The notes beneath the pieces are model-generated. The model had not been told where the DNA came from. It saw only the letters and a list, made by a program, of their open reading frames with translations, and made no database searches. The position numbers and the translations under genes are program-made. This document shows positions 1 through 8,071 of a stretch of 64,000 nucleotides of DNA, piece by piece. The stretch's first letter is position 1. Every line of letters begins with the position of its first letter. This stretch comes from Orlajensenia sp001423545 (GTDB lineage: Bacteria; Actinomycetota; Actinomycetes; Actinomycetales; Microbacteriaceae): positions 620,001-684,000 of the forward strand of contig LMOK01000001.1 of assembly GCA_001423545.1 (NCBI GenBank), written 5' to 3'.

Positions 1-115
1 CCTGCTCGACCGCGGCCTCGATGAGCGGCTTGACGCGCGCGGCGCCGTCGAGCATCGAGTACTCGCTGTGCACGTGCAGGTGGACGAAGGAGTCACCGTT
101 GGAGGGCAGATTCAC
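1..115 (-). CDS. dnaE: DNA polymerase III subunit alpha, N-terminal fragment (cut by window edge)
   Basis: Only the first 38 codons lie in the window; the rest runs off the left edge. The fragment contains FVHLHVHSEYSMLDGAAR, the start of the PHP domain found at the N-terminus of replicative DnaE polymerases. The only possible start in the short open frame after an in-frame TAA is the GTG at 113-115. The AGGAG just before it overlaps the start codon rather than being properly spaced, so translation initiation looks unusual. It follows the RluA-family gene on the same strand, as is common in Actinobacteria after the division cluster. Confidence 0.85.
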   Translation of the reverse strand, partial: MNLPSNGDSFVHLHVHSEYSMLDGAARVKPLIEAAVEQ

Positions 116-199
116 TCCTGACGAGAGGGGACGAGCGGGTGGTGAGTGTCCAGCTTAAGACCTCTGCGGCCACGCATCGGCGCGTCGCCAGCGTGTCGG

Positions 200-1120
200 T
201 CAGTCGCCGCGCAGAACGTCGAGGGCGTGCTGCAGTTCGGACGCGTACGGCGAGGTGAAGGTGACCCATTCTCCGCTCGACGGGTGGTCGAAGCTGAGCT
301 GGTGGGCATGCAGCCACTGCCTGGTGAGACCGAGCTTCGCCGACAGCTTGGGGTCGGCTCCGTACATCGCATCTCCGACGCACGGATGCCGCTGGGCGGC
401 CATGTGCACGCGGATCTGGTGCGTGCGCCCCGTCTCCAGGTGGACCTCGAGCAGGGAGGCGTACGGGAACGCCTCGAGGGTCTCGTAGTGGGTGACCGAG
501 TGCTTGCCGTCGGCGATGACCGCGAACTTCCAGTCGGAGCGCGGATGCCGCCCGATCGGCGCGTCGATCGTGCCGAGCAGCGGATCGGGGTGCCCCTGCA
601 CGACGGCGTGGTAGATCTTCTCGACCTCGCGGTCGTGGAAGGCGCGCTTCAGAGCCGTGTAGGCCTTCTCGCTCTTGGCGACGACCATGAGGCCGCTGGT
701 ACCGGCATCGAGGCGGTGCACGACTCCGGCACGCTCGGGAGCGCCCGAGGTGGAGATGCGGAACCCGGCGGCGGCGAGAGCACCGACGACGGTCGGACCT
801 TCCCAGCCGACCGACGGATGCGCCGCGACCCCTGCCGGCTTGTCGACGACGACGATGTCGTCGTCGTCGTACACGATGCCGAGGTCGGGCACCGGGATCG
901 GCACGATCTCGAGTGCCTGCTTGGGAGCCCAGCTCACCTCGAGCCAGGAGCCTCCGCGCAACCTGTCGGACTTGTCGACGGTGCGGCCGTCCACGCTCAC
1001 CCCGCCCGCTTCGGCGACCTCGGCCGCGAAGGTTCGGGAGAAGCCGAGGAGCTTGGCGATCGCGGCGTCGACGCGGGTGCCGTCCAGACCGTCGGGCACG
1101 GGCAGGGAGCGCGTCTCCAT
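200..1120 (-). CDS. RluA-family 23S rRNA pseudouridine synthase
   Basis: The 306-residue protein is predicted to convert specific uridines in large-subunit rRNA (RluD/RluC type) to pseudouridine. An S4 RNA-binding domain covers about residues 13-63. The catalytic motif HRLDAGTSG is at residues 135-143, with Asp138 as the expected nucleophile. VVDKPAGVAAHP around 91-102 is the usual family segment before it. The length is normal. The gene starts 2 nt after lspA stops, on the same strand, so the two are very likely cotranscribed. The pairing of lspA with an RluA-family gene is widespread in bacteria. The exact uridine target cannot be read from the sequence. Confidence 0.93.
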   Translation of the reverse strand: METRSLPVPDGLDGTRVDAAIAKLLGFSRTFAAEVAEAGGVSVDGRTVDKSDRLRGGSWLEVSWAPKQALEIVPIPVPDLGIVYDDDDIVVVDKPAGVAAHPSVGWEGPTVVGALAAAGFRISTSGAPERAGVVHRLDAGTSGLMVVAKSEKAYTALKRAFHDREVEKIYHAVVQGHPDPLLGTIDAPIGRHPRSDWKFAVIADGKHSVTHYETLEAFPYASLLEVHLETGRTHQIRVHMAAQRHPCVGDAMYGADPKLSAKLGLTRQWLHAHQLSFDHPSSGEWVTFTSPYASELQHALDVLRGD

Positions 1121-1122
1121 GC

Positions 1123-1779
1123 TCAGTCGCGACCCTCGGGAGTGGTGGGCGTCGCCGGGGCGGTGGGCGCGGCCGGCGCAGCGGGAGCCGCGGCATCCGT
1201 CACCGCCGCATCGGCGTCGCCCGAGCCGGCGGCCTCAGTCTCGGCCCCGGGCTTGTCCTTGCTCGGCCGCGAACCGTCGAGGCCGATGCCCCGCAGACTC
1301 AGGATGAGGAACAGGATCATGCTCGACACGATGGCCATGTCGGCCACGTTGTAGATGGCCGGGACGATCCACGGTGTCGAGATGAAGTCGATCACGTGGC
1401 CCATGCCGAAGCTGGGCTCCCGGAAGAAGCGATCGGTGAGGTTTCCCAGCACCCCGCCCAGGAGCAGGCCGAAGACGACGGCCCACGCCTTGGAGCGGAT
1501 GCGGGTGGCGAACCAGATGATGAACACGATCACGAGTGAGGCGATGATCGTGAAGATCCACGTCATGCCGCTCGCGAGGGAGAACGCAGCTCCGGAATTA
1601 CGCACGAACAGGAGCTGCAGCACGGGACCGAGAACCGGTACCGTCTCCCCCTCCGTCAGATTGCTGACGACGAGGTACTTGCTCAACTGGTCGAGGCCGA
1701 ACGCGCAGAGCGCGACCCCGGCCAGAAGCGCGAGTGTGGTGGAGCTGACCCTCTTCTTCGTGCCGGCGCTACGCGCCAA
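1123..1779 (-). CDS. lspA: Lipoprotein signal peptidase (signal peptidase II)
   Basis: LspA is the inner-membrane aspartyl protease that cleaves signal peptides from prolipoproteins after lipidation. The family motifs are present: DQLSKY (30-35), NSGAAFS (61-67), GGVLGNLTDR (108-117) with catalytic Asp116, and NVADMAI (144-150) with catalytic Asp147. Four hydrophobic segments are visible. After about residue 165 the protein carries a tail of some 50 residues rich in Ala, Pro, Thr, Asp and Glu that the core enzyme does not need. The start overlaps the end of divIVA by 11 nt, which suggests translational coupling. Confidence 0.96.
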   Translation of the reverse strand: MARSAGTKKRVSSTTLALLAGVALCAFGLDQLSKYLVVSNLTEGETVPVLGPVLQLLFVRNSGAAFSLASGMTWIFTIIASLVIVFIIWFATRIRSKAWAVVFGLLLGGVLGNLTDRFFREPSFGMGHVIDFISTPWIVPAIYNVADMAIVSSMILFLILSLRGIGLDGSRPSKDKPGAETEAAGSGDADAAVTDAAAPAAPAAPTAPATPTTPEGRD

Positions 1780-2440
1780 AGCCCTGGAAGCTCGGAGCCT
1801 GCTGGTCGCCGGAGGCGCTCACCGGCGAACCGAAGGTCTGGGCTGCAGCAGGTGCAGTCGAGGCTCCGCCCGACGCGTCGAGCTCACGCAGCTGACCCTC
1901 GATGTAGCCCTTGAGCTTGGAGCGGTAGTCGCGCTCGAAGTTGCGCAGCTCGTCGATGCGGGTCTCGAGACCCTGACGCTCGGCGTCGAGCGCGCCGATC
2001 TGGGCGCGCTGCTTGGCCTCGGCCTCGGCGACGACGCGCGCTGCGGTGGCGTGCCCCTCGGCGATGAGCGCGTCGCGCTTCTCGATGCCCTCACGCACGT
2101 GCTCCTCGTGCAGGCGGCGAGCCAGCTGGAGGAGGTTCGTGGTGCTGGTCTGCTCGTCCTCGACCGCTGCTGCTGCCACGGGGGCTGCGACGACGGGTGC
2201 GGGAACGGCCGCGACGGGCTCGGCGAAGCTGGGCACGGGGGCGACGGCGGCCGGAGCCTCCTCGCTGCGCGAGCCGGACGACGCGAGCTGCTGGCGCAGC
2301 TCCTCGTTCTCACCGTTCAGGCGGCGCAGTTCGACGACGACCTCATCGAGGAAGTCATCGACTTCGTCCTGGTCGTATCCCTCACGGAACTTCGTCGGCT
2401 GGAACCGCTTGTTGACAACATCTTCCGGAGTAAGCGCCAT
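1769..2440 (-). CDS. divIVA: DivIVA/Wag31 polar growth and septum protein
   Basis: This 223-residue protein starts with the DivIVA membrane-curvature domain: MALTPEDVVNKRF, then a GYDQDEVDDFLDEV segment at about residues 21-34. Two coiled-coil regions follow (about 30-50 and 115-195), separated by an Ala/Pro/Val linker. In Actinobacteria DivIVA (Wag31) marks old poles and new septa and organises apical wall synthesis. It lies downstream of ftsZ, sepF and yggT as in other actinobacterial division clusters. An AAGGGTGG stretch sits before the ATG. The 124-bp gap upstream could hold its own promoter, but I could not define one. Confidence 0.95.
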   Translation of the reverse strand: MALTPEDVVNKRFQPTKFREGYDQDEVDDFLDEVVVELRRLNGENEELRQQLASSGSRSEEAPAAVAPVPSFAEPVAAVPAPVVAAPVAAAAVEDEQTSTTNLLQLARRLHEEHVREGIEKRDALIAEGHATAARVVAEAEAKQRAQIGALDAERQGLETRIDELRNFERDYRSKLKGYIEGQLRELDASGGASTAPAAAQTFGSPVSASGDQQAPSFQGFGA

Positions 2441-2564
2441 GGCCTGCCACCCTTTGAACTTGAATCGAACTGGTCTTGGAAACGTTCGACTAACGCTAGC
2501 AAAGTCCGCTGGGGATTCGCACGGCGCGCCGACGTCTGACGTCGTATCGAGATCGGGTGCTCGC

Positions 2565-2861
2565 TCAGACGAACAGCGGGACGATCCACATCAGAATGAT
2601 GACGATGAGCATCGTCAGGCTCCATCCGAAGTCGAACGCCACGCCGCCGAGGCGCAGCGGAGGAAGGAGGCGACGGAAGAAGCGGATGGGCGGCTCTGTG
2701 ACCGTGTACACGCCTTCGGCGAGTACCAGGCCGATTCCGTGCGGACGCCAACTGCGGTTGAAGGTCTTCACCAGATCGAGCACGAAACGCGCCCACATGA
2801 CGAAGAAGTAGATCAGCAGCAGGTAGTAGAGGATGCTCGCGAGGAGCGAGACGATCGCCAC
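2565..2861 (-). CDS. YggT family membrane protein
   Basis: The 98-residue protein has two long hydrophobic stretches (about 3-31 and 74-98) separated by a basic loop with RPHGIGL and the family-typical PIRFFRRLLPPLR. This layout is that of the YggT (CCB3/YlmG) family, whose member genes lie next to sepF and divIVA in Gram-positive bacteria and are linked to cell division or envelope function. No enzymatic role is known. It starts 6 nt after the sepF stop, so it belongs to the same transcription unit. Confidence 0.9.
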   Translation of the reverse strand: MAIVSLLASILYYLLLIYFFVMWARFVLDLVKTFNRSWRPHGIGLVLAEGVYTVTEPPIRFFRRLLPPLRLGGVAFDFGWSLTMLIVIILMWIVPLFV

Positions 2862-2867
2862 GTACTG

Positions 2868-3347
2868 TTACGGCTGCGCGAAGAACGACGCTTCGACGTC
2901 GGACTCCGCAGCACCGTTCTCGCCGGAGATCATGACGTGCTGCGGCGAGAGCAGGAAGACCTTGTTGGTGACGCGCTCGATCTTGCCGTAGAGGCCCTGG
3001 GACAGTCCGCTCGCGAAGTCGATGAGACGACGGGCGTCGCCGTCCGACATCTGGGAGAGGTTGATGATCACGGGGATGCCCTCGCGGAAGCTCTCGGCGA
3101 TGACCTGGGCGTCGCGGTACTGGCGCGGGTGCACGGTCAGGATCTCGTTCATCTCGGATGCCACGGGTGCAACCACCTTCGGAGTCGAGGACTTGCGCAG
3201 GGGGGTCACCGGTGCGCCACCGCGAGCGGGTGCCGGAGCCGGTGCCGCCGCGACGGGCGCGGCAGGAGCCGCCGCGGGAGTCTCGTACTCGAGCTCCTCG
3301 TCGGCCAGACCCAGATAGACCATGGTCTTCTTGAGCGGGTTGGACAT
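2868..3347 (-). CDS. sepF: SepF, FtsZ membrane anchor
   Basis: SepF binds the C-terminus of FtsZ and tethers it to the membrane; in Actinobacteria, which lack FtsA, it is the main anchor. The 159-residue protein begins MSNPLKKTMVYLGLADEE, a probable amphipathic membrane-binding helix. A low-complexity Ala/Pro linker (about 22-60) follows, then the SepF domain (about 68-150) with HPRQYRDAQVIAESFREG and INLSQM. Its place just downstream of yggS and ftsZ fits. No ftsA gene appears in this cluster, which agrees with SepF serving as the anchor. Confidence 0.95.
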   Translation of the reverse strand: MSNPLKKTMVYLGLADEELEYETPAAAPAAPVAAAPAPAPARGGAPVTPLRKSSTPKVVAPVASEMNEILTVHPRQYRDAQVIAESFREGIPVIINLSQMSDGDARRLIDFASGLSQGLYGKIERVTNKVFLLSPQHVMISGENGAAESDVEASFFAQP

Positions 3348-3377
3348 CGCTACCTCCGTTGCGTGATCACTACAGGT

Positions 3378-4061
3378 TCAGATTAACCGGGGGTCAGGAC
3401 GATTCCCGGTAATGATGGTGCCGATTCGAAGGTGTGTCGCCCCTTCGAGGATGGCGGCTCGGAAGTCCTGGGACATGCCCATGGACAGCGAGGTGGCGTG
3501 CGGCGCCTGCCGCTGGATGCGCTCGGACAGCGCCCGCACGTGGGCGAACGCCCGGCGCGGGTCCTCATCGAGCGGGGCGACCGCCATGAGGCCAAGCAAC
3601 CGCAGCCCGGGGGCGGCGAGAACCTCGTCGACGAGCCCGGGAAGCCGGGCCGGCGTCGCCCCGCCGCGGGACTCGTCCGCGGTGAGGTTCACCTGCACGA
3701 AGCAGTCGATGCTCGACTCCTCCGACGCCAGGGCGTCGACGAGCGACGACCTGTCGACGGAGTGGATGACGTCGGCGTAGGCCCGCACCTGCCTGGCCTT
3801 CTTGCCCTGCACCTGACCCACGAAGTGCCAGCGGATGGGCAGGCCCGACAGCTCGGCGGCCTTGTCTCTGGCCTCCTGGTGACGGTTCTCGGCGATGTCG
3901 TGCACGCCGAGCTCCACCAGGTCGCGGATCAGTGCGGCCGGGTGAAATTTCGTGACGGCGATCGTGGTGATGTCGTCGACGGATCGCCCCGCCTCCGCTG
4001 CGGCGTCGGAGACGGCGAGCCGCAGGGAGCCGAGGCGTTCGGCGAGCGTCGCATCCGTCAT
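3378..4061 (-). CDS. YggS-family PLP homeostasis protein
   Basis: The 227-residue protein belongs to the YggS/PLPBP (COG0325) family, single-domain pyridoxal-phosphate-binding barrels that help control PLP levels and have no proven catalytic activity. AVTKFHP near residues 34-40 carries the Lys expected to bind PLP. GENRHQE-type (IAENRHQEA) and WHFVGQVQGKKA segments are family signatures, and a SMGMSQDF motif near the C-terminus binds the phosphate. The gene lies between ftsZ and sepF, its usual place in Gram-positive bacteria. Only about 20 nt separate it from ftsZ. Confidence 0.93.
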   Translation of the reverse strand: MTDATLAERLGSLRLAVSDAAAEAGRSVDDITTIAVTKFHPAALIRDLVELGVHDIAENRHQEARDKAAELSGLPIRWHFVGQVQGKKARQVRAYADVIHSVDRSSLVDALASEESSIDCFVQVNLTADESRGGATPARLPGLVDEVLAAPGLRLLGLMAVAPLDEDPRRAFAHVRALSERIQRQAPHATSLSMGMSQDFRAAILEGATHLRIGTIITGNRPDPRLI

Positions 4062-4083
4062 CGTGAGTCGCTTCGCCCGCGTC

Positions 4084-5280
4084 CTATTTCAGGAAGTCGG
4101 GGATGTCGATGTCCTCGCTGTCGTCGGCGAACGCAGGGTCGGCGACGACCTGTTCGACGACACCGGAGTCGGCGGTCCAGACCGGCGACTCCACGAGTTC
4201 CTCGATGTCGAACTCGCCGTCGAGCGAGTCGGCGGCCGTCGGGCTCACCGCGATGCCGACGGCGGCCGCGGCGGCGCCGAGGCTGGCCTTGGTCTGGCCG
4301 GCCTTGCGGGCGGCCTCGTCGATCGGCTGCGGTTCTCCGCCGTCGAAGCCGGCGGCGATGACGGTGACCCGAACCTCGTCGCCCAGGGTGTCGTCGATGA
4401 CGGCACCGAAGATGATGTTCGCCTCGGGGTGGACGGCCTCCTGCACCAGGCGTGCGGCATCGTTGATCTCGAAGATTCCGAGGTTCGATCCGCCCTGGAT
4501 GGAGAGGAGCACTCCGTGCGCGCCGTCGATGGACGCCTCGAGCAGCGGGCTCGCCACCGCGAGCTCTGCCGCCTTGATGGCACGGTCGGCGCCCCGTGAG
4601 GAGCCGATGCCCATGAGGGCGGAGCCTGCGCCCTGCATGACGGACTTCACGTCGGCGAAGTCGAGGTTGATGAGACCGGGCGTGGTGATGAGGTCGGTGA
4701 TGCCCTGCACACCGGCGAGGAGCACCTGGTCGGCCGTCGAGAACGCCTCGAGCATGCTGATGCCGCGGTCGCTGATCTCGAGCAGACGGTCGTTCGGAAC
4801 GACGATGAGGGTGTCGACCTCGTTCTTGAGGCTTGCGACGCCCTGCTCGGCCTGGGTCTGACGACGGCGTCCCTCGAAGCCGAACGGCTTCGTGACGACA
4901 CCGATGGTGAGCGCTCCGATGGACTTGGCGATGCGGGCGACGACGGGGGCGCCGCCGGTTCCGGTTCCACCGCCCTCTCCGGCCGTGACGAAGACCATGT
5001 CGGCCCCGGCGAGGGCCTCCTCGATCTCCTCGGCGTGATCCTCGGCGGCGCGGCGGCCGACCTCGGGATCCGCTCCGGCACCGAGGCCGCGGGTGAGGTC
5101 GCGGCCCACGTCGAGTTTGACGTCGGCGTCGCTCATCAACAGTGCCTGGGCATCCGTGTTGATGGCGATGAACTCGACTCCGCGCAAGCCGAGTTCGATC
5201 ATTCGATTGACGGCGTTGACACCTCCGCCGCCGATTCCGACGACCTTGATGACGGCGAGGTAGTTCTGGTTTGTTGACAC
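4084..5280 (-). CDS. ftsZ: Cell division GTPase FtsZ
   Basis: FtsZ is the tubulin homologue that forms the Z-ring. The 398-residue protein has VVGIGGGGVNAVNRM (about 13-27), the GTP-binding signature GEGGGTGTGG (101-110), and the T7-loop segment NLDFADVKS that completes the GTPase site of the neighbouring subunit. A variable linker leads to the C-terminal peptide DIDIPDFLK, the site bound by SepF and other partners. The start is a GTG at 5278-5280 with GGAGG 7 nt upstream. A hairpin and about 150 bp of AT-richer DNA separate it from ftsQ, so it probably has its own promoter. Confidence 0.98.
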   Translation of the reverse strand: MSTNQNYLAVIKVVGIGGGGVNAVNRMIELGLRGVEFIAINTDAQALLMSDADVKLDVGRDLTRGLGAGADPEVGRRAAEDHAEEIEEALAGADMVFVTAGEGGGTGTGGAPVVARIAKSIGALTIGVVTKPFGFEGRRRQTQAEQGVASLKNEVDTLIVVPNDRLLEISDRGISMLEAFSTADQVLLAGVQGITDLITTPGLINLDFADVKSVMQGAGSALMGIGSSRGADRAIKAAELAVASPLLEASIDGAHGVLLSIQGGSNLGIFEINDAARLVQEAVHPEANIIFGAVIDDTLGDEVRVTVIAAGFDGGEPQPIDEAARKAGQTKASLGAAAAAVGIAVSPTAADSLDGEFDIEELVESPVWTADSGVVEQVVADPAFADDSEDIDIPDFLK

Positions 5281-5434
5281 GTCCGGCCTCCGGTTGAAAC
5301 CCTAAACCTCAAGTGGAAGCTTAAAGTTATGCTGGGTATGCATTTCTTGATTTGACGTTAGGTCGACAGGGGCGAAGCGGGTCAGACAAGCGCGGGCGTG
5401 TCGGAACACCGTGTCGAAAGTCGCCCCGTCGCCA
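5281..5434 (-). promoter_or_regulatory. Probable ftsZ promoter and leader region
   Basis: This stretch before ftsZ is clearly less GC-rich than its surroundings, mainly over 5300-5360 on the minus strand. It includes AT-rich runs such as GCATAACTTTAAGC and GGTTTAGGGTTTC. The GGAGG at 5288-5292 is the ftsZ ribosome binding site. I could not assign a convincing -35/-10 pair. A promoter here is inferred from the base composition and from the hairpin that closes the ftsQ side. The FtsR-like regulator encoded at 38.7 kb is a plausible factor, since FtsR activates ftsZ in Corynebacterium glutamicum. Confidence 0.4.
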
Positions 5435-5454
5435 TCGATTCCTTCGGGAATCGA
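5435..5454 (-). terminator. 8-bp stem hairpin between ftsQ and ftsZ
   Basis: TCGATTCC (5435-5442) and GGAATCGA (5447-5454) form a perfect 8-bp stem around a 4-nt loop, 54 nt past the ftsQ stop. There is no T-tract on the minus strand, so it is not a classic intrinsic terminator. It may be a weak terminator, an RNA-processing site or an mRNA stabiliser that uncouples ftsZ from the upstream cell-wall genes. Confidence 0.5.
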
Positions 5455-5507
5455 ACAGATGCCGAAGAATGCCGAACGGATGCCGATCAGACGCCGGCCG
5501 CGAACCG

Positions 5508-6611
5508 TCAGCTGTAGACGGGACTCGACGGCGACGAGACGTCGTAGTTCGCCGCACCGGGAGCGACGGCCAGGAGCCTCGCGAGCACTGTCGCCTTGAT
5601 GACCGAGTCGTCGGCGCTCCCCCAGACGACGGACGGGCCGCCCGCGAGCTGCAGGGTGACGTCGTCTCGGGTGCCGGCCGTGACGGAGTCCAGACTCGCG
5701 CGGAGGTCCGCCGGGAGCGCCCTGACCACCTCTCCGGCCGCGGCCAGGGCGGTCGGAGTCGGGGTGTCGAGAAGCGGGTAGCCGGCAGGTCGCTCGGGAG
5801 AAGACGAGATGACGACGCCGGCGGAGTCGACGAGGTCGAATCCGGCATCGGTCGCCCGCGCACCGATGGGGTCGCGCTCGATGATGCGGATGACGAGGGT
5901 GTCGGGCGGATGACTCTCGGTCGAGTAGCTCTGGATGAGGGTCATGCCCGAGAGCTTCTCGCGCACTGCGGCGAGGTCGATGAGGGGCAGCGGCGTGCCG
6001 AGCTGGTCGCTCAGTGCCGTGACGATCTGCGTGGGAGCCACGCGCTCGGCACCCTCGACCGTGACGACGCGCAGCGCCATCATCGGCGAGAAGGCCGTGC
6101 CAGCGACGACGAGCACCATGGCGAGCAGGGCTCCCCCGCTGATGAGCCAGGTGCGACGACGACGACGGGAGGCCGCCGTGAAGCGACGCACCTCCGCGCG
6201 CTCGTAGCGCTTGCGGTCGCGCTTGGCCGCTCGGATGCCCGCGGCCGTCGCCCAGGCGGAGCGCGCGGGTTGGTCCGGTGCCGTCGCCGCGGAGGTGTCG
6301 GTCGAGCCTGACGGCGCGTCGGAGGAACCGCCGACGGATGCCGCCGTCGTTGCGCTCTTCGCCGACCGCGATCCCCGCTTCCGCCTGGCTGCGCGGCGCT
6401 CGGCCTCGGCGGCTTCGGCGGCGGCCGCCGCCTCGGCGGCCTCCCGATCGAAGAGGATCACCGGCGTGATGGAATCGACGGGCGCCGGGGATGCGGCATC
6501 CGTCGGCGTCGTCTTCTTCTTCGAGGTCGTCGACGGCCGGGGTGCGTCAGCCTGAGGCTGCGCCGGCCGCTTGCCCGCGGGCGGCGGCTCGAAGCCCTGC
6601 GGCCGCTTCAT
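5508..6611 (-). CDS. ftsQ: Divisome protein FtsQ
   Basis: FtsQ is a bitopic divisome protein linking cytoplasmic FtsZ-ring components to FtsW/FtsI. The 367-residue protein has a long cytoplasmic region (1-153) rich in Ala, Pro, Arg and Lys, one membrane segment (about 154-174), a POTRA domain (about 179-250, beginning LRVVTVEGAERVAP) and the FtsQ/DivIB beta-domain. It starts 13 nt past murC and is the last gene before the ftsQ-ftsZ hairpin. The cytoplasmic arm is much longer than in the E. coli protein, as is usual in Actinobacteria. Confidence 0.93.
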   Translation of the reverse strand: MKRPQGFEPPPAGKRPAQPQADAPRPSTTSKKKTTPTDAASPAPVDSITPVILFDREAAEAAAAAEAAEAERRAARRKRGSRSAKSATTAASVGGSSDAPSGSTDTSAATAPDQPARSAWATAAGIRAAKRDRKRYERAEVRRFTAASRRRRRTWLISGGALLAMVLVVAGTAFSPMMALRVVTVEGAERVAPTQIVTALSDQLGTPLPLIDLAAVREKLSGMTLIQSYSTESHPPDTLVIRIIERDPIGARATDAGFDLVDSAGVVISSSPERPAGYPLLDTPTPTALAAAGEVVRALPADLRASLDSVTAGTRDDVTLQLAGGPSVVWGSADDSVIKATVLARLLAVAPGAANYDVSSPSSPVYS

Positions 6612-6624
6612 CGGGCGGACCGCC

Positions 6625-8025
6625 TCATTCGCGCTCGGCCTCGAGCGAACCGAGCAGCTGTGGAACGATGCGGTAGACGTCGCCGCATCCGAGCGTGATG
6701 ACGAAGTCCCCGTCGCGGGCGATCGAGGCCGTGTGGTCTGCAGCAGCCTGCCAGTCGGGCACGAAGGCCACGTGGGAGGCGTCGGTGAACCGCTCGCTGA
6801 CGAGGGCGCCGGTGACGCCGGGCTCGGGGTCCTCTCGGGCTCCGTACACGTCGAGGACGACGGTCTCGTCCGCGTACTGCTCGAGAACGTCGGCGAACTC
6901 CTGGGCGAACAGGCGCGTGCGGCTGTAGAGGTGAGGCTGGTGCACGGCGATGATGCGGCCGGTCCCCACGACGGTGCGCGCAGCGGAGAGGGCTGCGGCC
7001 ACCTCGGTCGGGTGATGCGCGTAGTCGTCGTAGACGCTCACACCGCGGACGGTCCCGTGCAGCTGGAAGCGGCGCTCGGTTCCCCCGAACTCGGAGATGG
7101 CGGCGAGGGATGCGGCCGGGTCGAGACCGACGCTCACGAGCACCGCGAAGGCACCGGCGGCGTTGATGGCGTTGTGCACGCCGGGGATGCGCAGCTGGGC
7201 GCGGTACTCCTCGCCCTTCCACGACAGGGTGAAGGCGACGGGTCCGTCGGTGGCGACGTCGAAGACGCGCACATCGGCGTCTGCGGCCTGGCCGAAGGTG
7301 ATGACGTCGCCGCCGGTCAGGGCGGCACTCACGCGCACCGCACCCGGATCGTCGGAGGAGATGACCACGGTCTCGCTTGCAGCCGAGGCGAAGTCGACGA
7401 AGGCCTGCTGGAACGCCTCGAGCGAGCCGTAGTGGTCGAGGTGGTCGGGGTCGACGTTGGTGATCAGGGCGACCGAGGTGTCGTAGAGCAGGAACGACCC
7501 GTCGGATTCGTCGGCCTCGACGACGAACAGCTCGCCATCGCCGCGTGCGGAACTGACGCCCAGCGTGTCGATGACGCCGCCGTTGACGAAGCTCGGGTCC
7601 TCTCCGAGACCGAGCAGACCGGTGACGATCATGCCCGTCGAGGTGGTCTTGCCGTGCGCACCGGCGACGGCGATGAGCCGCTGGCCCGAGACGAGCCACG
7701 CGAGGGCCTGCGAGCGGTGGAGAACTGGCAGGCCGCGCTCGAGTGCGAGCTGGTACTCGGGATTGTCCAGCCAGAGCGCGCCGGTGACGACGAGGGTGTC
7801 TGCGTCGCCGACGTTGGCGGCATCGTGGCCGACGTGCACTGTCGCGCCGAGGTCGCGCAGCGCCTGCACATTGGCCGAGTCGCGCACGTCGGAGCCCGTG
7901 ACGGTGTGGCCGGCGCCGAGGAAGAGCCGCGCGATGCCGCTCATGCCCGAGCCGCCGATCCCGACGAAGTGCACGGTTCCGAGGTCGTCGGGGATCGTGA
8001 TGCCGAGGTCGGGTTTGATCGTCAC
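6625..8025 (-). CDS. murC: UDP-N-acetylmuramate--L-alanine ligase
   Basis: MurC adds the first residue, L-Ala, to UDP-MurNAc in the cytoplasm. I chose the GTG at 8023-8025 (466 residues), because it places VHFVGIGGSGMSGIARL, the UDP-binding Rossmann motif, at about residues 18-34. The open frame continues upstream but only over DNA that encodes the end of murG, so the longer version is not credible. The ATP-binding loop AGAHGKTTS is at about 121-129, and HQPHLYSRTRLF near the C-terminus is typical of MurC. A 46-nt gap separates it from murG, with a weak ribosome binding site. Confidence 0.95.
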   Translation of the reverse strand: MTIKPDLGITIPDDLGTVHFVGIGGSGMSGIARLFLGAGHTVTGSDVRDSANVQALRDLGATVHVGHDAANVGDADTLVVTGALWLDNPEYQLALERGLPVLHRSQALAWLVSGQRLIAVAGAHGKTTSTGMIVTGLLGLGEDPSFVNGGVIDTLGVSSARGDGELFVVEADESDGSFLLYDTSVALITNVDPDHLDHYGSLEAFQQAFVDFASAASETVVISSDDPGAVRVSAALTGGDVITFGQAADADVRVFDVATDGPVAFTLSWKGEEYRAQLRIPGVHNAINAAGAFAVLVSVGLDPAASLAAISEFGGTERRFQLHGTVRGVSVYDDYAHHPTEVAAALSAARTVVGTGRIIAVHQPHLYSRTRLFAQEFADVLEQYADETVVLDVYGAREDPEPGVTGALVSERFTDASHVAFVPDWQAAADHTASIARDGDFVITLGCGDVYRIVPQLLGSLEAERE

Positions 8026-8071
8026 TGCGTGGTGCTCATCTCGTGTCTGTGGAACGGGGTCGCCGTCAACG

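Noticed and set aside
2531..2543. GACGTC-T-GACGTC repeat upstream of divIVA
   Set aside because: Each half is itself a 6-bp palindrome and the pair is short. There is no T-tract, clear promoter context or second copy to support a function.
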